NCBI GenBank assembly: GCA_964598485.1
Contig: CAZRCD010000002.1
Location: 248,001-312,000, forward strand
DNA from: SOJA01 sp964598485
GTDB taxonomy: Archaea; Thermoproteota; Bathyarchaeia; Bathyarchaeales; Bathycorpusculaceae
Direction of reading: 5' to 3'
Length of the DNA stretch: 64,000 bases
Positions 52,518 to 60,772 of this stretch are shown here, one piece after another; positions within the stretch are counted from its first letter, which is position 1; every line of letters begins with the position of its first letter. The position numbers were made by a program, and so were the translations under genes. Under the pieces are notes generated by a model that ran no database searches, was not told the origin of the DNA, and saw nothing but the letters and a program-made list of their open reading frames with translations.

Positions 52518-52823
52518 ATGGTAAAAAGAAATTGGTGGCGCAGAAGTCTGAACAGCCATTCCCGCTTGCTACAGGCAAGGTTTACGCGAGCAATGGAACA
52601 AAGGCAGAGAATACAAGAAAACAGGATAAAAGCACAAAAGAAACGAACCATGGAACAACAGCAAAGCGCCTTAGAAAGAGTACGCGAAGCCAGAAAAAGA
52701 GGCGAAGCGAAAACTGGTATGGACGTCATGGAGAGAAAAAAGATAGCCAAAGAACTAGCATGGAGAGCAAAATGGAACACAAGAAGAGCGAAATTCAACA
52801 CACGGGCTAGAAAATACAGTTAA
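52518..52823 (+). CDS. Basic helical protein of the gvp cluster
   Basis: 101 residues from ATG 52518. Arg/Lys-rich helices: LLQARFTRAMEQRQRIQENR, KAQKKRTMEQQQSALERVRE, RKKIAKELAWRAKWNTRRAK. A competing frame (52532-52810) exists but has low-complexity content and less archaeal codon use. No family recognised; basic coiled coils in gvp clusters may organise nucleation. Confidence 0.45.
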   Translation: MVKRNWWRRSLNSHSRLLQARFTRAMEQRQRIQENRIKAQKKRTMEQQQSALERVREARKRGEAKTGMDVMERKKIAKELAWRAKWNTRRAKFNTRARKYS

Positions 52824-52871
52824 CCATTGCAAGAAAGAAGGCCAATAGTCTAGTTGGAAGGCAAAGAAGGA

Positions 52872-53705
52872 ATGAACCCACCCACCTCGCGATCACACCC
52901 TAACGCCAATATTAAAGGTCTAAATCACACTCTACACCTCTACACCTCAAAGGTGGATAAGTACGCCATTCAAAAAGCCTTTTTAACTTCTATAAGAAGC
53001 GATGAAAATGCAGTTTATGTAACCACGGATAACCCAGAATCCGTGATTCAAAAATTCAACTCAGTAAATAATGAGCTGAAAATCATCAAACCAGAAGAGA
53101 TCAAAAATCTCAAAAACGAAAAGAACAGCAAACTACGAATCATCATAGACGCTGGATCAATGTCTAATCAACAAAACAGTGAAGTTGAAGAAAGAGAGAA
53201 CTACATAAACGAACTCAGCAAAAAACACTCCATAAACTGCTTATGCACCTACGACGTTTCCAAACTCAACCCCAACATCATCAAACAACTAACAATCCAC
53301 CACAACCACCTTCAACTCACAACCACAGACCTAACAGTCCTCTCAGGAGATTCATTTGACAAAACCAAACTATCAGACAACTCCCTCGAAAAAATGGTAA
53401 AAGACAACCTAGAAACCATAATCCTCGCCCTCATCCAAAAAAAACCCATGTGCGGAACTGACATCATAAGAACCCTACATCTAGAATTCAACGTACTACT
53501 AAGCCCAGGAACAATCTACCCCCTACTCCACTCACTAACTGAAAAAGGACTACTAACATCCGAAAAATACGGCAAAGCAAAAACATACATCCCAGCCGAA
53601 CAAGCAAAATCGAAAATAAAACACCTAGTTGACGAACACATCCAAGCCCGCAAACTCCTAAACCACTACCTACAACACAAACCAACAATCACAGGAGGTA
53701 GCTAA
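52872..53705 (+). CDS. MEDS-domain and PadR-type regulator
   Basis: 277 residues from ATG 52872 (TTG 52854 possible). The first about 170 residues resemble a MEDS/DcmR-type sensory domain (NHTLHLYTSKVDKYAIQKAF, VYVTTDNPESVIQKFNSVNN, LRIIIDAGSMSNQQ), and the C-terminus (LIQKKPMCGTDIIRTLHLEF, NVLLSPGTIYPLLHSLTEKG, LLTSEKYGKAKTYIPAE) is a PadR winged helix. It could couple a chemical or energy signal to vesicle expression. It precedes a GvpF/L gene by one base. Confidence 0.7.
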   Translation: MNPPTSRSHPNANIKGLNHTLHLYTSKVDKYAIQKAFLTSIRSDENAVYVTTDNPESVIQKFNSVNNELKIIKPEEIKNLKNEKNSKLRIIIDAGSMSNQQNSEVEERENYINELSKKHSINCLCTYDVSKLNPNIIKQLTIHHNHLQLTTTDLTVLSGDSFDKTKLSDNSLEKMVKDNLETIILALIQKKPMCGTDIIRTLHLEFNVLLSPGTIYPLLHSLTEKGLLTSEKYGKAKTYIPAEQAKSKIKHLVDEHIQARKLLNHYLQHKPTITGGS

Positions 53706-53706
53706 A

Positions 53707-54834
53707 GTGACCAAAGAAAAATACGTGAAGCTCAGAAAAAAGAGACTAAAAGAACGAGACGAACGACTCAAAAAACAAAGAGAAAGAATCAAAGCACAGA
53801 GAGAAAAAGAACGAGCAACCAGACTGAGAAAATGGGCTGAACTAGCAACACGGAAAAGAAAAATCGAACAACAACTAGAAAAAGCAAGACTAGAACAGCT
53901 CAGACAAAAGAAAGCAAGATTGGAGGAAGAAAAACGAAAGAAAGCGAAAGACGCAATAAGCAGCGTCAGAGCGGCAGTAGAAGAAGCCGAGAAAAAAACA
54001 AAACTCTCTCTCTATGTACCAAAATTAACGAAAGAAATAAGCGAGACGCTCACAGACGCAGAGAAAGGCATTGAATCCGCAGACTACGCGAAAGCAATCA
54101 AACTCACATACGAGATCAGAGAACTTGTGGAGAAAGCAAGACTAGAAGCCTCGAGGAAGGCTGAAGAAAAGAGAAGAAGAAGGAAAAAAGAGGCAAAATA
54201 CCTCTACTGCATAATACCGGACAGCGAAGAAAAAAGTTTTGGAAACATAGGAATCAACAACAAAGAGGTCTACACAATCCCCTACAGAAAAGTTGCAGCA
54301 GTAGTCAGCGACTCCCCAATGAAGGACTACGAAACAACCGAAGACAACATAAGAAAACACGAAACAATCCTAAGACAAATAATGAAGGAACACACCATAG
54401 TACCAGCAGAATTCAGCACAGTAATAAAACACGAAAGAATCCTCACCCACCTACTCAAAAAAGCCTACGATCCAGCAAGAGAATGTCTAAAACTCGTGGA
54501 CAACACGGCTGAACTAGGAGTAAAAGCAGTTCTCAACAACGACATAGTGTTTGCCGCTCCAGAAAAGAAGAAAGAATACATCTCAGACATCCTAACATCA
54601 CTAAACACCACAGCAAAACAAGCAGTCACAGGCGAAATATTCAGCGACAAACTACTCCTAAACGCATCATTCATGGTCAACAAAGAAGACATAAACAAAT
54701 TCTCAAAAAAAGTCACAAACCTCCAAGAAAAATACCCCATGCTAAAACTTCTATACAGCGGACCATGGGCACCCTACAACTTTGTTCACATAAAAATCGG
54801 AACACAAGGCATGGAAATCACAAAAAATAGGTGA
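53707..54834 (+). CDS. gvpF: GvpF/L with basic coiled-coil N-terminus
   Basis: 375 residues from GTG 53707, with ggaggt six bases upstream. Residues 1-170 are Arg/Lys/Glu-rich coiled coil; the GvpF/L domain starts at about 180 with KEAKYLYCIIPDSEEKSFGN, EVYTIPYRKVAAVVSDSP, EHTIVPAEFSTVIKHE, ending LLYSGPWAPYNFVHIKIG. GvpF/L proteins bind GvpA and drive assembly. Two other GvpF/L genes follow. The long N-terminal helix is unusual. Confidence 0.9.
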   Translation: MTKEKYVKLRKKRLKERDERLKKQRERIKAQREKERATRLRKWAELATRKRKIEQQLEKARLEQLRQKKARLEEEKRKKAKDAISSVRAAVEEAEKKTKLSLYVPKLTKEISETLTDAEKGIESADYAKAIKLTYEIRELVEKARLEASRKAEEKRRRRKKEAKYLYCIIPDSEEKSFGNIGINNKEVYTIPYRKVAAVVSDSPMKDYETTEDNIRKHETILRQIMKEHTIVPAEFSTVIKHERILTHLLKKAYDPARECLKLVDNTAELGVKAVLNNDIVFAAPEKKKEYISDILTSLNTTAKQAVTGEIFSDKLLLNASFMVNKEDINKFSKKVTNLQEKYPMLKLLYSGPWAPYNFVHIKIGTQGMEITKNR

Positions 54835-55133
54835 AAGAAAAAATGCCCTTTCTCGTAGACGACATCTTCCTCCGAATGCTCGGCATTTCAATACCACCCT
54901 TCGACATGATATGGCTAATGGAAACAATCAGAGATTTCGCTGAGGAAACAAGAGACAGAGAATCACATGAAAAAATCAGCAAAAAAATAAAGGAAAACAG
55001 ACTGCTCTACGAACTGGGCGAAATAACAAAACAAGAATACGGAAAAAGAAGCGAAGAACTAAACCACAAACTACGAATAACCAAACGAATAAACAGAACA
55101 AACCTCCACCAGAGAATAAACATACTCGGCTAA
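54831..55133 (+). CDS. gvpG: Gas vesicle protein GvpG
   Basis: 100 residues from GTG 54831 (ATG 54843 possible). A hydrophobic start (MPFLVDDIFLRMLGISIPPF, DMIWLMETIRDFAEETRD) then helix ending ENRLLYELGEITKQEYGKRS fits GvpG, a small assembly factor usually beside GvpF. It overlaps the preceding gene by four bases. Confidence 0.85.
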   Translation: MKEKMPFLVDDIFLRMLGISIPPFDMIWLMETIRDFAEETRDRESHEKISKKIKENRLLYELGEITKQEYGKRSEELNHKLRITKRINRTNLHQRINILG

Positions 55134-55154
55134 ACTCAGGAGGAAGAAAACAGT

Positions 55155-55457
55155 TTGAACCGCAAATACAAGAAATTGAAACAAACGAAACCCACAATTA
55201 AACGAAGAAAAAGCAACATACTGAAAAGACCTCAATTCAGCAGAAATCCCATTCCATGGAAGAAGAGAACAAAAAGACTTCATTACACAACTTTACCCGT
55301 AGACGTCAATTCAACCCAAAACGTTCTGACAGGAGCAGGCTCAACAACAGTACGGACATTCACCCACACAGGAATCTCAGAGCTGGAAAAAACTGCAGAT
55401 GCAACGAAAGCCGAAAAAGAAAGTGCAAAACCTCAAGGAGGCCCTCAAGGACGGTAA
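55155..55457 (+). CDS. Unidentified protein overlapping gvpJ
   Basis: 100 residues from TTG 55155. Basic start (RKYKKLKQTKPTIKRRKSNI), then LPVDVNSTQNVLTGAGSTTV, a Thr-rich segment and an end ELEKTADATKAEKESAKPQG. It ends at TAA 55455-55457 inside the start of the next gene. No family recognised. A competing frame from 55256 gives low-complexity content. Confidence 0.45.
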   Translation: MNRKYKKLKQTKPTIKRRKSNILKRPQFSRNPIPWKKRTKRLHYTTLPVDVNSTQNVLTGAGSTTVRTFTHTGISELEKTADATKAEKESAKPQGGPQGR

Positions 55458-55777
55458 TATTAAGACCGGAAGAGACAGGACTCAAAGAACTACTCGAAAG
55501 AATCCTAGACAAAGGAGTGGCAATCAAGACAAACCTCAGAATCGACCTCGCTGGCATCGACCTTCTAAAAGCAAAGGCTCACATCATACTCAGTTCATTC
55601 AAAACCGCAGCAGAAACAGGTCTAGACCTTCCTGAAAGAACAAATCTCAACGCACCAGAATGGCAAAGTCTGAAAACAATGGAATCATGTCCAGTCTGCG
55701 GCATGAAATCCACACGAGAAGACCTCAAAGAAGGCTGCCCGTGGTGTGGATGGAACTACGGACAAAAGGAGAATTGA
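55451..55777 (+). CDS. gvpJ: GvpJ/GvpA-family protein fused to a zinc ribbon (1)
   Basis: 108 residues. GLKELLERILDKGVAIKTNL, RIDLAGIDLLKAKAHIILSS match the GvpA/J fold; the tail ESCPVCGMKSTREDLKEGCP then WCGW is a CxxC...CxxC zinc ribbon. The canonical ATG 55256 would add 65 residues in a frame shared with another gene, so I use ACG 55451, nine bases after ggagg (55437-55441). GvpJ forms the end caps. A zinc-ribbon fusion is not typical. Confidence 0.75.
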   Translation, partial: TVILRPEETGLKELLERILDKGVAIKTNLRIDLAGIDLLKAKAHIILSSFKTAAETGLDLPERTNLNAPEWQSLKTMESCPVCGMKSTREDLKEGCPWCGWNYGQKEN

Positions 55778-55779
55778 AA

Positions 55780-56166
55780 ATGGAAGATTACACGTTCAAA
55801 CCCGAAAGAACGGAAGACACAGGCCTAGTAGGCGCCATAGACAAAATTCTAGACAAAGGACTAGTAATCAACGCAGACATCACCATCGACGTTTCCGGCG
55901 TTGAACTACTCGGAATCAAAATAAGGGCTGCACTAGCTTCCTTCGAGACAGCAGCAAGATACGGCCTAGAATTTCCATCTGGAACCAACATCAACACAGC
56001 AGCCTGGAAAGAAACCATGATACAAAAAGAAGAATGCCCACAATGCGGAAAGAAAGTAGACAGGGAAGAGCTACTAAACATTGCATGCCCATGGTGCGGA
56101 TGGCAGAGCGCAAAGGCAAAGAAAGCGAAGGAAAGAAAGATCAGTGCAAAGGTGGAGGTCCAATAA
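55780..56166 (+). CDS. gvpJ: GvpJ/GvpA-family protein fused to a zinc ribbon (2)
   Basis: 128 residues from ATG 55780 (ggagaa seven bases upstream). GLVGAIDKILDKGLVINADI, TIDVSGVELLGIKIRAALAS is the shell-type fold, followed by KEECPQCGKKVDREELLNIA, CPWCGWQSAKAKKAKER: a CxxC...CxxC ribbon and basic tail. It is a paralog of the preceding gene. Charged tail may bind other Gvp proteins. Confidence 0.8.
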   Translation: MEDYTFKPERTEDTGLVGAIDKILDKGLVINADITIDVSGVELLGIKIRAALASFETAARYGLEFPSGTNINTAAWKETMIQKEECPQCGKKVDREELLNIACPWCGWQSAKAKKAKERKISAKVEVQ

Positions 56167-56697
56167 TTGATCGTTCCACAGAAGCCAGGGAAGATGATTT
56201 CCCTTATGAAAACAGTAGATGAGAAAAGCAGACAGATCATAACATACCTTTTGAGAGAACGGCATGAAGGAATCAGGAAGCTAGCAGATCTGATTTATGC
56301 TTCTTCCGACATGGAAGTGCTGATCAGGATCAGGGAAGTCATAAACCCTAAAGCGCAAAAGGTCTTTGGGAAGCCCATCATTAAATTTGAACGCTCCAAG
56401 ATTGATCCACTGACCGGAGAAAAAGTCGTCTTCAGTTGGTGGCTAACGGAAGATCTTATAGAACACAAGGACAATGAGAGGCCACTCGACGTCCTCGAAG
56501 AGAAGAACGGTCTAAGGGTAATAGTCTGCCTTCCCCCACAAGAGGAGAACATCAATGTTGAGGTAAGGGATGATTTTCTTATAATCTCCGGAAAGAAGTA
56601 CCACAGAGAGATTCCCCTATTATATCCCGTTGAAAAGATGGTGAAAAAAACCATCAACAACGGCATTTTAGAAGTTAAACTGGACAGAATCGGATGA
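56167..56697 (+). CDS. gvpH: Hsp20/GvpH-like protein with helical N-terminus
   Basis: 176 residues from TTG 56167, supported by ggaggt (56154-56159) seven bases upstream. The first half is helical (DEKSRQIITYLLRERHEGIR, KLADLIYASSDMEVLIRIRE); the second half is an alpha-crystallin domain (NERPLDVLEEKNGLRVIVCL, NVEVRDDFLIISGKKYHREI, NNGILEVKLDRIG). Third such chaperone of the element. Confidence 0.75.
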   Translation: MIVPQKPGKMISLMKTVDEKSRQIITYLLRERHEGIRKLADLIYASSDMEVLIRIREVINPKAQKVFGKPIIKFERSKIDPLTGEKVVFSWWLTEDLIEHKDNERPLDVLEEKNGLRVIVCLPPQEENINVEVRDDFLIISGKKYHREIPLLYPVEKMVKKTINNGILEVKLDRIG

Positions 56698-56703
56698 GGA
56701 AAC

Positions 56704-57033
56704 ATGCCAATAAACATCGATGAAGACAACTTGAAATCCGGACTCCTTGGTCTAGTCGTGGCTCTAGTTGAAATCATACAGGACGTGCTTGAAAGAGAAG
56801 CGATGCGAAGAATGGAATCAGGCAGACTGAAGGATCAAGAAATCGACCGGCTGGGAAAAGGACTGATGGAACTCGATGCAGCACTCGAGCACATAAAGAA
56901 GGAAAACCACCTCGAAAAAATCGTCAGATCTGTGCGGACTGACCTTGACAAACTGGTGGAAGAAACCATCGACATTATGGCTAATCCGGAAAGATGGGAA
57001 CAGGAGATGGAAAAAACTGAGGTCAGACAATAG
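56704..57033 (+). CDS. gvpK: Gas vesicle protein GvpK
   Basis: 109 residues. INIDEDNLKSGLLGLVVALV, EIIQDVLEREAMRRMESGRL, DQEIDRLGKGLMELDAALEH match the GvpK family, a small assembly protein conserved in nearly all gas vesicle clusters. It overlaps the downstream GvpF/L. Confidence 0.9.
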   Translation: MPINIDEDNLKSGLLGLVVALVEIIQDVLEREAMRRMESGRLKDQEIDRLGKGLMELDAALEHIKKENHLEKIVRSVRTDLDKLVEETIDIMANPERWEQEMEKTEVRQ

Positions 57034-57823
57034 TCACACAGAAGGAAGATATCTTTACTGCATAGTTAACAGTGGAAAAGAAGCGGATTTTGGGCATATG
57101 GGAATCGAAGACAACATTGTCTATACTGTATCCATTAACGACATAGGCGTGGTCGTTCACAGCTGCGAGGCAAAACCCTACAAAACAGAAGACAAGGAAA
57201 AAGCGATGGAGTGGATTCTGGCACACCAATACGTGATTGACTTGGCCACCAAAGAATTCGACACAGTAATTCCCCTAACCTTCGACACCATCTTCAAGGG
57301 AGACGACGAAACGGTTAAGCAGTGGCTCCGTGAAGAGTACCGCGAACTTAAGACAATGCTAGAAAAGCTTGAAGGAAAAGCAGAATACGGAGTTCAAGTA
57401 TTCGTCGAGAACGATTTTTTTGAAAACACGCTGGAACAAAACGAAGAGGTCCAGAAATTAAAGAAGAAGATGGAAAACAAGCCTAAAGGAACAGCCTACT
57501 TACTTCGTAAAAAATTGGAACGAAAACTAGAGCTTGAAAGAAAGGTGTCAGCAGATAGACACGCCAAGAAACTGTACAATGAGATCAAGAAACTTGTCGT
57601 TGATCTGAAGCTTGATTCCACAAAAAAAGAAGTGCCCAAAAAATGGGAAGGTAAGCAGCTAATCTTGAATCTGGCTTGTCTCACACAAAAAGACAAGATG
57701 CAAAACCTAGGAAACCTGCTGGAAAAGATCGACAAGAGAGATAGTTTTGCTGTCAGATTTAGTGGACCTTGGCCGCCTTATTCTTTTGTAGGAGAGATCG
57801 GAAGATCAAAAGTGAGAAGGTGA
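57017..57823 (+). CDS. gvpL: GvpF/L (second copy)
   Basis: 269 residues. EGRYLYCIVNSGKEADFGHM, AHQYVIDLATKEFDTVIPLT, FAVRFSGPWPPYSFV match GvpF/L. Start uncertain: no ATG/GTG in frame close to the domain; CTG 57017 follows aggag at 57002-57006, or TTG 56945 deep inside gvpK with no ribosome site. I choose CTG 57017. It overlaps gvpK by 17 bases. Confidence 0.85.
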   Translation: MRSDNSHTEGRYLYCIVNSGKEADFGHMGIEDNIVYTVSINDIGVVVHSCEAKPYKTEDKEKAMEWILAHQYVIDLATKEFDTVIPLTFDTIFKGDDETVKQWLREEYRELKTMLEKLEGKAEYGVQVFVENDFFENTLEQNEEVQKLKKKMENKPKGTAYLLRKKLERKLELERKVSADRHAKKLYNEIKKLVVDLKLDSTKKEVPKKWEGKQLILNLACLTQKDKMQNLGNLLEKIDKRDSFAVRFSGPWPPYSFVGEIGRSKVRR

Positions 57824-57828
57824 AATAG

Positions 57829-58821
57829 GTGACGGGAAGATACCTGTACGGGATAATAGAAACGGAGAAAATGGAAAGCTTCGGCAACATTGGAGTAGGC
57901 AACAGCGAAGTATACACTCTTCAACATGGGGGCATCGGCGCAGTAGTTAGTGACATCCCTGCAAACTACAAGGTTGAAGTAGAAGAAGCCGTGACGCATG
58001 AGAAGACCCTGCGAGAAATTATGGAGACTCACACGATCATCCCTATGGGTTTCGGAGTCATAGCAAAGACCGAAACAGAGATAAAAAACATCCTCAAGCA
58101 GGGTCGAATGAAGTTCAAGAACAAACTCGAGAAAATAGATAATAGACTGCAGATCAACGTCAAGATTTCATGGAACAAAAACATTCTTGCTGATATCCTA
58201 GAAGAAAACGAAGAAATACGAAAATTAGCCGCTGAAGCCAAAAAGAAGACACACACGCGCGACCAGTCACTCAAAATAGAGCTTGGAAGAAAAGTCAAGT
58301 CAGCCTTAGACCAAAGAAAAAACAAATACCTGAAGAACATACACAGCGCCCTAGGAAATCTGTCAAGCGGATTCAAAGAAACCAAAATCACAGATCAAAA
58401 CACAGTAATGAACGCTTCTTTTCTGGTAGAGAAAGAACAAGAACAGAAATTTTACGACAAAACAAATGAACTGGAGAAAGAATACGACAAAAAACTTACG
58501 ATCCTTGTCGTCGGACCATTGCCACCATACAATTTCACTGAGATTGAGATAAAGAAGATGAATTCTAAGACCATAGAAAACGCGAGAAAAACTCTAGGGT
58601 TAGGCCAAGAAATAAGTATATCCGAAATAAACTCTGCATACGATCGGCTGGCACAAAAATGCCATCCAGACCTTCATCCTGATGATTCCTTCGCCGAAGA
58701 GAAGTTCAAGAAGATAAAGAGTGCGCATGAGGTATTGATGCAGTACTGCGAGCATTACGTCTTCTCTCTTGGAAAATCAAAAGTCGAGGAAACCCTTGTA
58801 ATACGAGAAAAGACCGGCTGA
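57829..58821 (+). CDS. GvpF/L fused to a J-domain
   Basis: 330 residues from GTG 57829. The GvpF/L part runs to about 240 (TGRYLYGIIETEKMESFGNI, VGPLPPYNFTEIEIK). Then a J-domain: ENARKTLGLGQEISISEINS, AYDRLAQKCHPDLHPDDSFA, EEKFKKIKSAHEVLMQY, with the His-Pro-Asp motif in KCHPDLHPDD. J-domains activate the ATPase of DnaK, whose gene follows 23 bases later. A link of vesicle assembly with an Hsp70 pair is inferred. Confidence 0.85.
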   Translation: MTGRYLYGIIETEKMESFGNIGVGNSEVYTLQHGGIGAVVSDIPANYKVEVEEAVTHEKTLREIMETHTIIPMGFGVIAKTETEIKNILKQGRMKFKNKLEKIDNRLQINVKISWNKNILADILEENEEIRKLAAEAKKKTHTRDQSLKIELGRKVKSALDQRKNKYLKNIHSALGNLSSGFKETKITDQNTVMNASFLVEKEQEQKFYDKTNELEKEYDKKLTILVVGPLPPYNFTEIEIKKMNSKTIENARKTLGLGQEISISEINSAYDRLAQKCHPDLHPDDSFAEEKFKKIKSAHEVLMQYCEHYVFSLGKSKVEETLVIREKTG

Positions 58822-58844
58822 GCCTCTGTAAAAGGGAAATCAAA

Positions 58845-60770
58845 ATGGGACGAACAATAGGAATAGATCTTGGAACCACCAACTCCGCCGGCGCTGTGAT
58901 GAAAGATGGAAAAATAAGGCTTGTTCCAGCATCTGAAGGGCCGACCCCTTACGGAAAGATGTTTCCCTCTATTGTAGCGTTTAAAGACGACGGCGAAATA
59001 ATCGTTGGTAAGAATGCAAAGACCTACGCTTACGTTCATCCAGACAGGACGATAAGATGGATCAAAAGAAGAATGGGCACAGATTACACCATAGACATAG
59101 ATGGTCGTAAGTACACTCCCCAAGAAATTTCTGCTCTAATACTGAAGAAGATAAAAAGGGACGCAGAAACCTATCTAAGAGAGAGGATAGACAAAGCAGT
59201 GATCTCGGCGCCAGCATATTTCAACAATAACCAGAGAAACGCCACAAAAGAGGCAGGAGAAATAGCTGGACTTGAAGTCTTGAGAATTGTCAGCGAACCA
59301 ACAGCTGCGTCCCTAGCATACGGCTTAAACAAAATCAGAAAAAACCTAAAGATAGCAGTGCTGGACTTAGGCGCTGGAACCTTCGACGTAACCATCCTAC
59401 AGATGAACAGCGGCATCTTCAAGGTCATATCCACAAGTGGAGACACCCGTCTAGGCGGCAAAGATATGGACGATATTGTTCTAGATTCTCTCGTCCACGA
59501 GATCGAGGAAAGACACGGCATCAACTTAATAGCTGACGAGAAAAATCTGAACAAGCTTCGAGATGCCGGTGAAATAGCGAAGATCCACCTCTCCAAGGAG
59601 CGTTCAACCATCATAGACCTGCAGCTAAGTAACAATGGATCCGACATAGACCTGAATATTGTTCTAACCCGAAAAAAACTTGAGGGTCTCATAAAAACCC
59701 TTCTCGACGGATTGCAAAGCCCTCTAGAACAAGCCTTGAAAGATTCAAGGACAAACCCTCAAGACATAGACAAACTTGTTTTGGTAGGCGGACCTACTAG
59801 AATGCCTATTGTTCGAAACTACTTCCGAGATTTCTTTGGAGTAGACCCCGAAGAAGGTATAGACCCCATGGGAATAGTCGCTGTAGGCGCCTCCATTCAA
59901 GCTAGCGTTCTGAAAGGTGAGATAAGGGATATGCTTTTGCTGGATGTTACGCCTCTCTCGTTAGGTGTCGAGACTTCTGGCGGAGTATTCACGAGACTGA
60001 TCAAGAGAAACACCACCATCCCAACGGAAGAAAGCATGACCTTTGCAACAGAAGAAGAAGACCAGACCTCGATGATGATCCACGTTCTACAAGGAGAAAG
60101 GGAGATGGCGGCGAACAACATATCCCTGGGCTTATTCAAGCTAGACGGTATCCCTCCCGCGCCTAGATACGAGGAAGAGGTCGAAGTTACCTTCAAGATC
60201 GACGCCGATGGCATACTAGACGTTTCCGCCGGGATTCTAGAAACAGGGAAAAAAGAAGCGCTCAAGATAACGAAGCCAACGGAGCTCTCAGAAGAGGAAA
60301 TCACAAGAATGATTATCAACGCAACAAAGTTTGACGAAGCGGACGAAAAGAAAAAGGAAATCGTCGAAATTCGCAACCAGGCAGAGGCTGTGATCTATGC
60401 AACGGAGAAATCAATGGAAGAGATAGGCAGAAAAATCTCTGAAAGTGAAAAAAGGATACTTGAAGAAACCTCAGAGAAACTAAAGACAGCATTAGATGGC
60501 AACAACACCCAGAAAATTAAAGAATGTACAGATAAGCTGTTGGAACTTGTGAAAGGAGTGACTACAAAGATAAAGAAGATAAGTCAAGCGAAGACACTAG
60601 TGTCCTCAATGAAGAAGAGGCTAGGGGATGAAGCGTCCAGCGAAGAGAGAATGAAGTTTGAGGAAGCGGTCAAAAGGCTTGAAGAGACCCCACACAAAGA
60701 TGTGGGAAAAGAGATGAATAAACTCAAGGAACTGATAACCTTGCTAGAGGCCGACCATGGAGAAAGATAG
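58845..60770 (+). CDS. dnaK: DnaK-type Hsp70 of the gas vesicle cluster
   Basis: 641 residues. GRTIGIDLGTTNSAGAVM, ISAPAYFNNNQRNATKEAGE, LKIAVLDLGAGTFDVTILQM, LVLVGGPTRMPIVRNYFRDF and the C-terminal DVTPLSLGVETSGGV are ATPase and substrate-domain landmarks. Note LDLGAG in place of the usual DLGGG (Ala for Gly) and the Lys-rich C-terminal helical lid. It is placed directly after a J-domain-fused GvpF/L and has no GrpE gene nearby, so it seems dedicated to the cluster. Confidence 0.93.
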   Translation: MGRTIGIDLGTTNSAGAVMKDGKIRLVPASEGPTPYGKMFPSIVAFKDDGEIIVGKNAKTYAYVHPDRTIRWIKRRMGTDYTIDIDGRKYTPQEISALILKKIKRDAETYLRERIDKAVISAPAYFNNNQRNATKEAGEIAGLEVLRIVSEPTAASLAYGLNKIRKNLKIAVLDLGAGTFDVTILQMNSGIFKVISTSGDTRLGGKDMDDIVLDSLVHEIEERHGINLIADEKNLNKLRDAGEIAKIHLSKERSTIIDLQLSNNGSDIDLNIVLTRKKLEGLIKTLLDGLQSPLEQALKDSRTNPQDIDKLVLVGGPTRMPIVRNYFRDFFGVDPEEGIDPMGIVAVGASIQASVLKGEIRDMLLLDVTPLSLGVETSGGVFTRLIKRNTTIPTEESMTFATEEEDQTSMMIHVLQGEREMAANNISLGLFKLDGIPPAPRYEEEVEVTFKIDADGILDVSAGILETGKKEALKITKPTELSEEEITRMIINATKFDEADEKKKEIVEIRNQAEAVIYATEKSMEEIGRKISESEKRILEETSEKLKTALDGNNTQKIKECTDKLLELVKGVTTKIKKISQAKTLVSSMKKRLGDEASSEERMKFEEAVKRLEETPHKDVGKEMNKLKELITLLEADHGER

Positions 60771-60772
60771 AG

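Noticed and set aside
52532..52810. Alternative reading frame over the basic helical protein
   Set aside because: Low-complexity composition and poorer codon pattern than the 52518 frame; I keep 52518-52823.
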